From positions 4,226 to 17,994 of the forward strand of contig PAHQ01000014.1 in the NCBI GenBank assembly GCA_002705125.1: a DNA stretch of 13,769 nt, written 5' to 3'. The notes beneath the pieces were generated by a model. That model had not been told where the DNA came from. It did not search any database and saw nothing but the letters and a program-made list of their open reading frames with translations. This stretch comes from Verrucomicrobiales bacterium. GTDB taxonomy: Bacteria > Verrucomicrobiota > Verrucomicrobiia > Verrucomicrobiales > DEV007. Below are positions 13,609 to 13,769 of the stretch, piece by piece. Positions within the stretch are counted from its first letter, which is position 1. Each line of letters starts with the position of its first letter. The position numbers were made by a program, and so were the translations under genes.

Positions 13609-13769
13609 ATGAGTAAAGCTGACCTTAGTAAAATTCCAGCAGTTGAAAAAACATTACAAGCTCTTGGCGACTTAGATCTACCAAGACCAATAATCTTAAA
13701 GCATGTCAGGGATTCTATTAAAGAATTACGAGATCAACCTGATAAGATTCAAGAATTTGATTCTTATTT
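13609..13769 (+). CDS. selA: Probable L-seryl-tRNA(Sec) selenium transferase, N-terminal fragment (3' truncated by window edge)
   Basis: The ATG at 13609 opens a frame that stays open to the window end, giving 53 residues. The opening LSKIPAVEKTLQAL, followed by a helix with ILKHVRDSIKELRDQ, resembles the N-terminal helical domain of SelA (pattern LPxVdxLL..., then VRxxLxxxR). SelA is a PLP enzyme that converts seryl-tRNA(Sec) to selenocysteyl-tRNA(Sec). Only the short, weakly conserved N-terminal domain is visible; the PLP-lysine region is outside, so the call is tentative. No Shine-Dalgarno sequence precedes the ATG. If correct, the organism makes selenoproteins, yet the nitrate reductase upstream uses Cys, so the adjacency is probably incidental. 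Confidence 0.6.
   Translation, partial: MSKADLSKIPAVEKTLQALGDLDLPRPIILKHVRDSIKELRDQPDKIQEFDSY

Noticed and set aside
13578..13616. A 12-codon leader ORF overlapping the selA-like start
   Set aside because: Too short to judge, no ribosome binding site and no recognisable attenuator structure; chance is the simplest explanation.
1..13769. CRISPR arrays, tRNA or rRNA genes, insertion sequences, attachment sites
   Set aside because: No regularly spaced repeats, transposase-like frames, terminal inverted repeats or RNA-gene motifs were seen; coding sequence fills nearly the entire window.

Overview
The window is AT-rich, dense, single-strand bacterial DNA. Nearly all of it is one assimilatory nitrate gene cluster on the + strand, followed by a secreted sulfatase and the first 53 codons of a probable selA. 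The low GC, the secreted CxPSR sulfatase, the scarcity of Shine-Dalgarno sequences and the architecture of the nitrate genes fit a marine member of the PVC group (Verrucomicrobiota or Planctomycetota). That placement is an inference; there is no rRNA or other marker gene here.

Layout. 1-465: C-terminal part of a NrtA/NasS-type nitrate-binding protein, cut by the left edge and most likely a cytoplasmic NasS-like sensor. 512-4845: an ABC nitrate importer, made of the secreted binding protein NrtA, the permease NrtB with an unusual charged insertion, and two different ATPases (NrtC-like with an aberrant H-loop, NrtD canonical). 4845-8346: a CysJ-type FMN/FAD/NADPH flavoprotein reductase and a NirA-type siroheme/[4Fe-4S] nitrite reductase, overlapping by 11 bases. 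8343-9845: a fused DmsB-like four-cluster ferredoxin plus DmsC-like membrane anchor. 9909-12113: a NarB/NasA-type molybdopterin nitrate reductase with a TTG start. 12181-13482: a sulfatase with a signal peptide. 13609-13769: start of a SelA-like protein.

How the genes fit together. NrtABCD imports nitrate (or nitrite). The NarB-type enzyme reduces nitrate to nitrite in the cytoplasm, apparently drawing electrons through the DmsBC-like membrane subunit and so probably from quinol. NirA reduces nitrite to ammonium, apparently with electrons from NADPH through the CysJ-like flavoprotein rather than from ferredoxin. Start/stop overlaps from nrtD to the dmsBC-like gene (1, 11 and 4 bases) point to one translationally coupled operon.

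Most notable observations: a nearly shared N-terminal peptide on the CysJ-like reductase and NirA, which may be a docking or co-assembly tag; the membrane-anchored electron module beside an assimilatory nitrate reductase that has no export signal; the asymmetric ATPase pair; the coiled, charged insertion in NrtB; and a sulfatase whose usual GKWH motif reads GKWD. The components belong to known families. What may be under-described is how they are wired together. There is no CRISPR array, tRNA, rRNA, insertion sequence or gene-free stretch over 300 bases.
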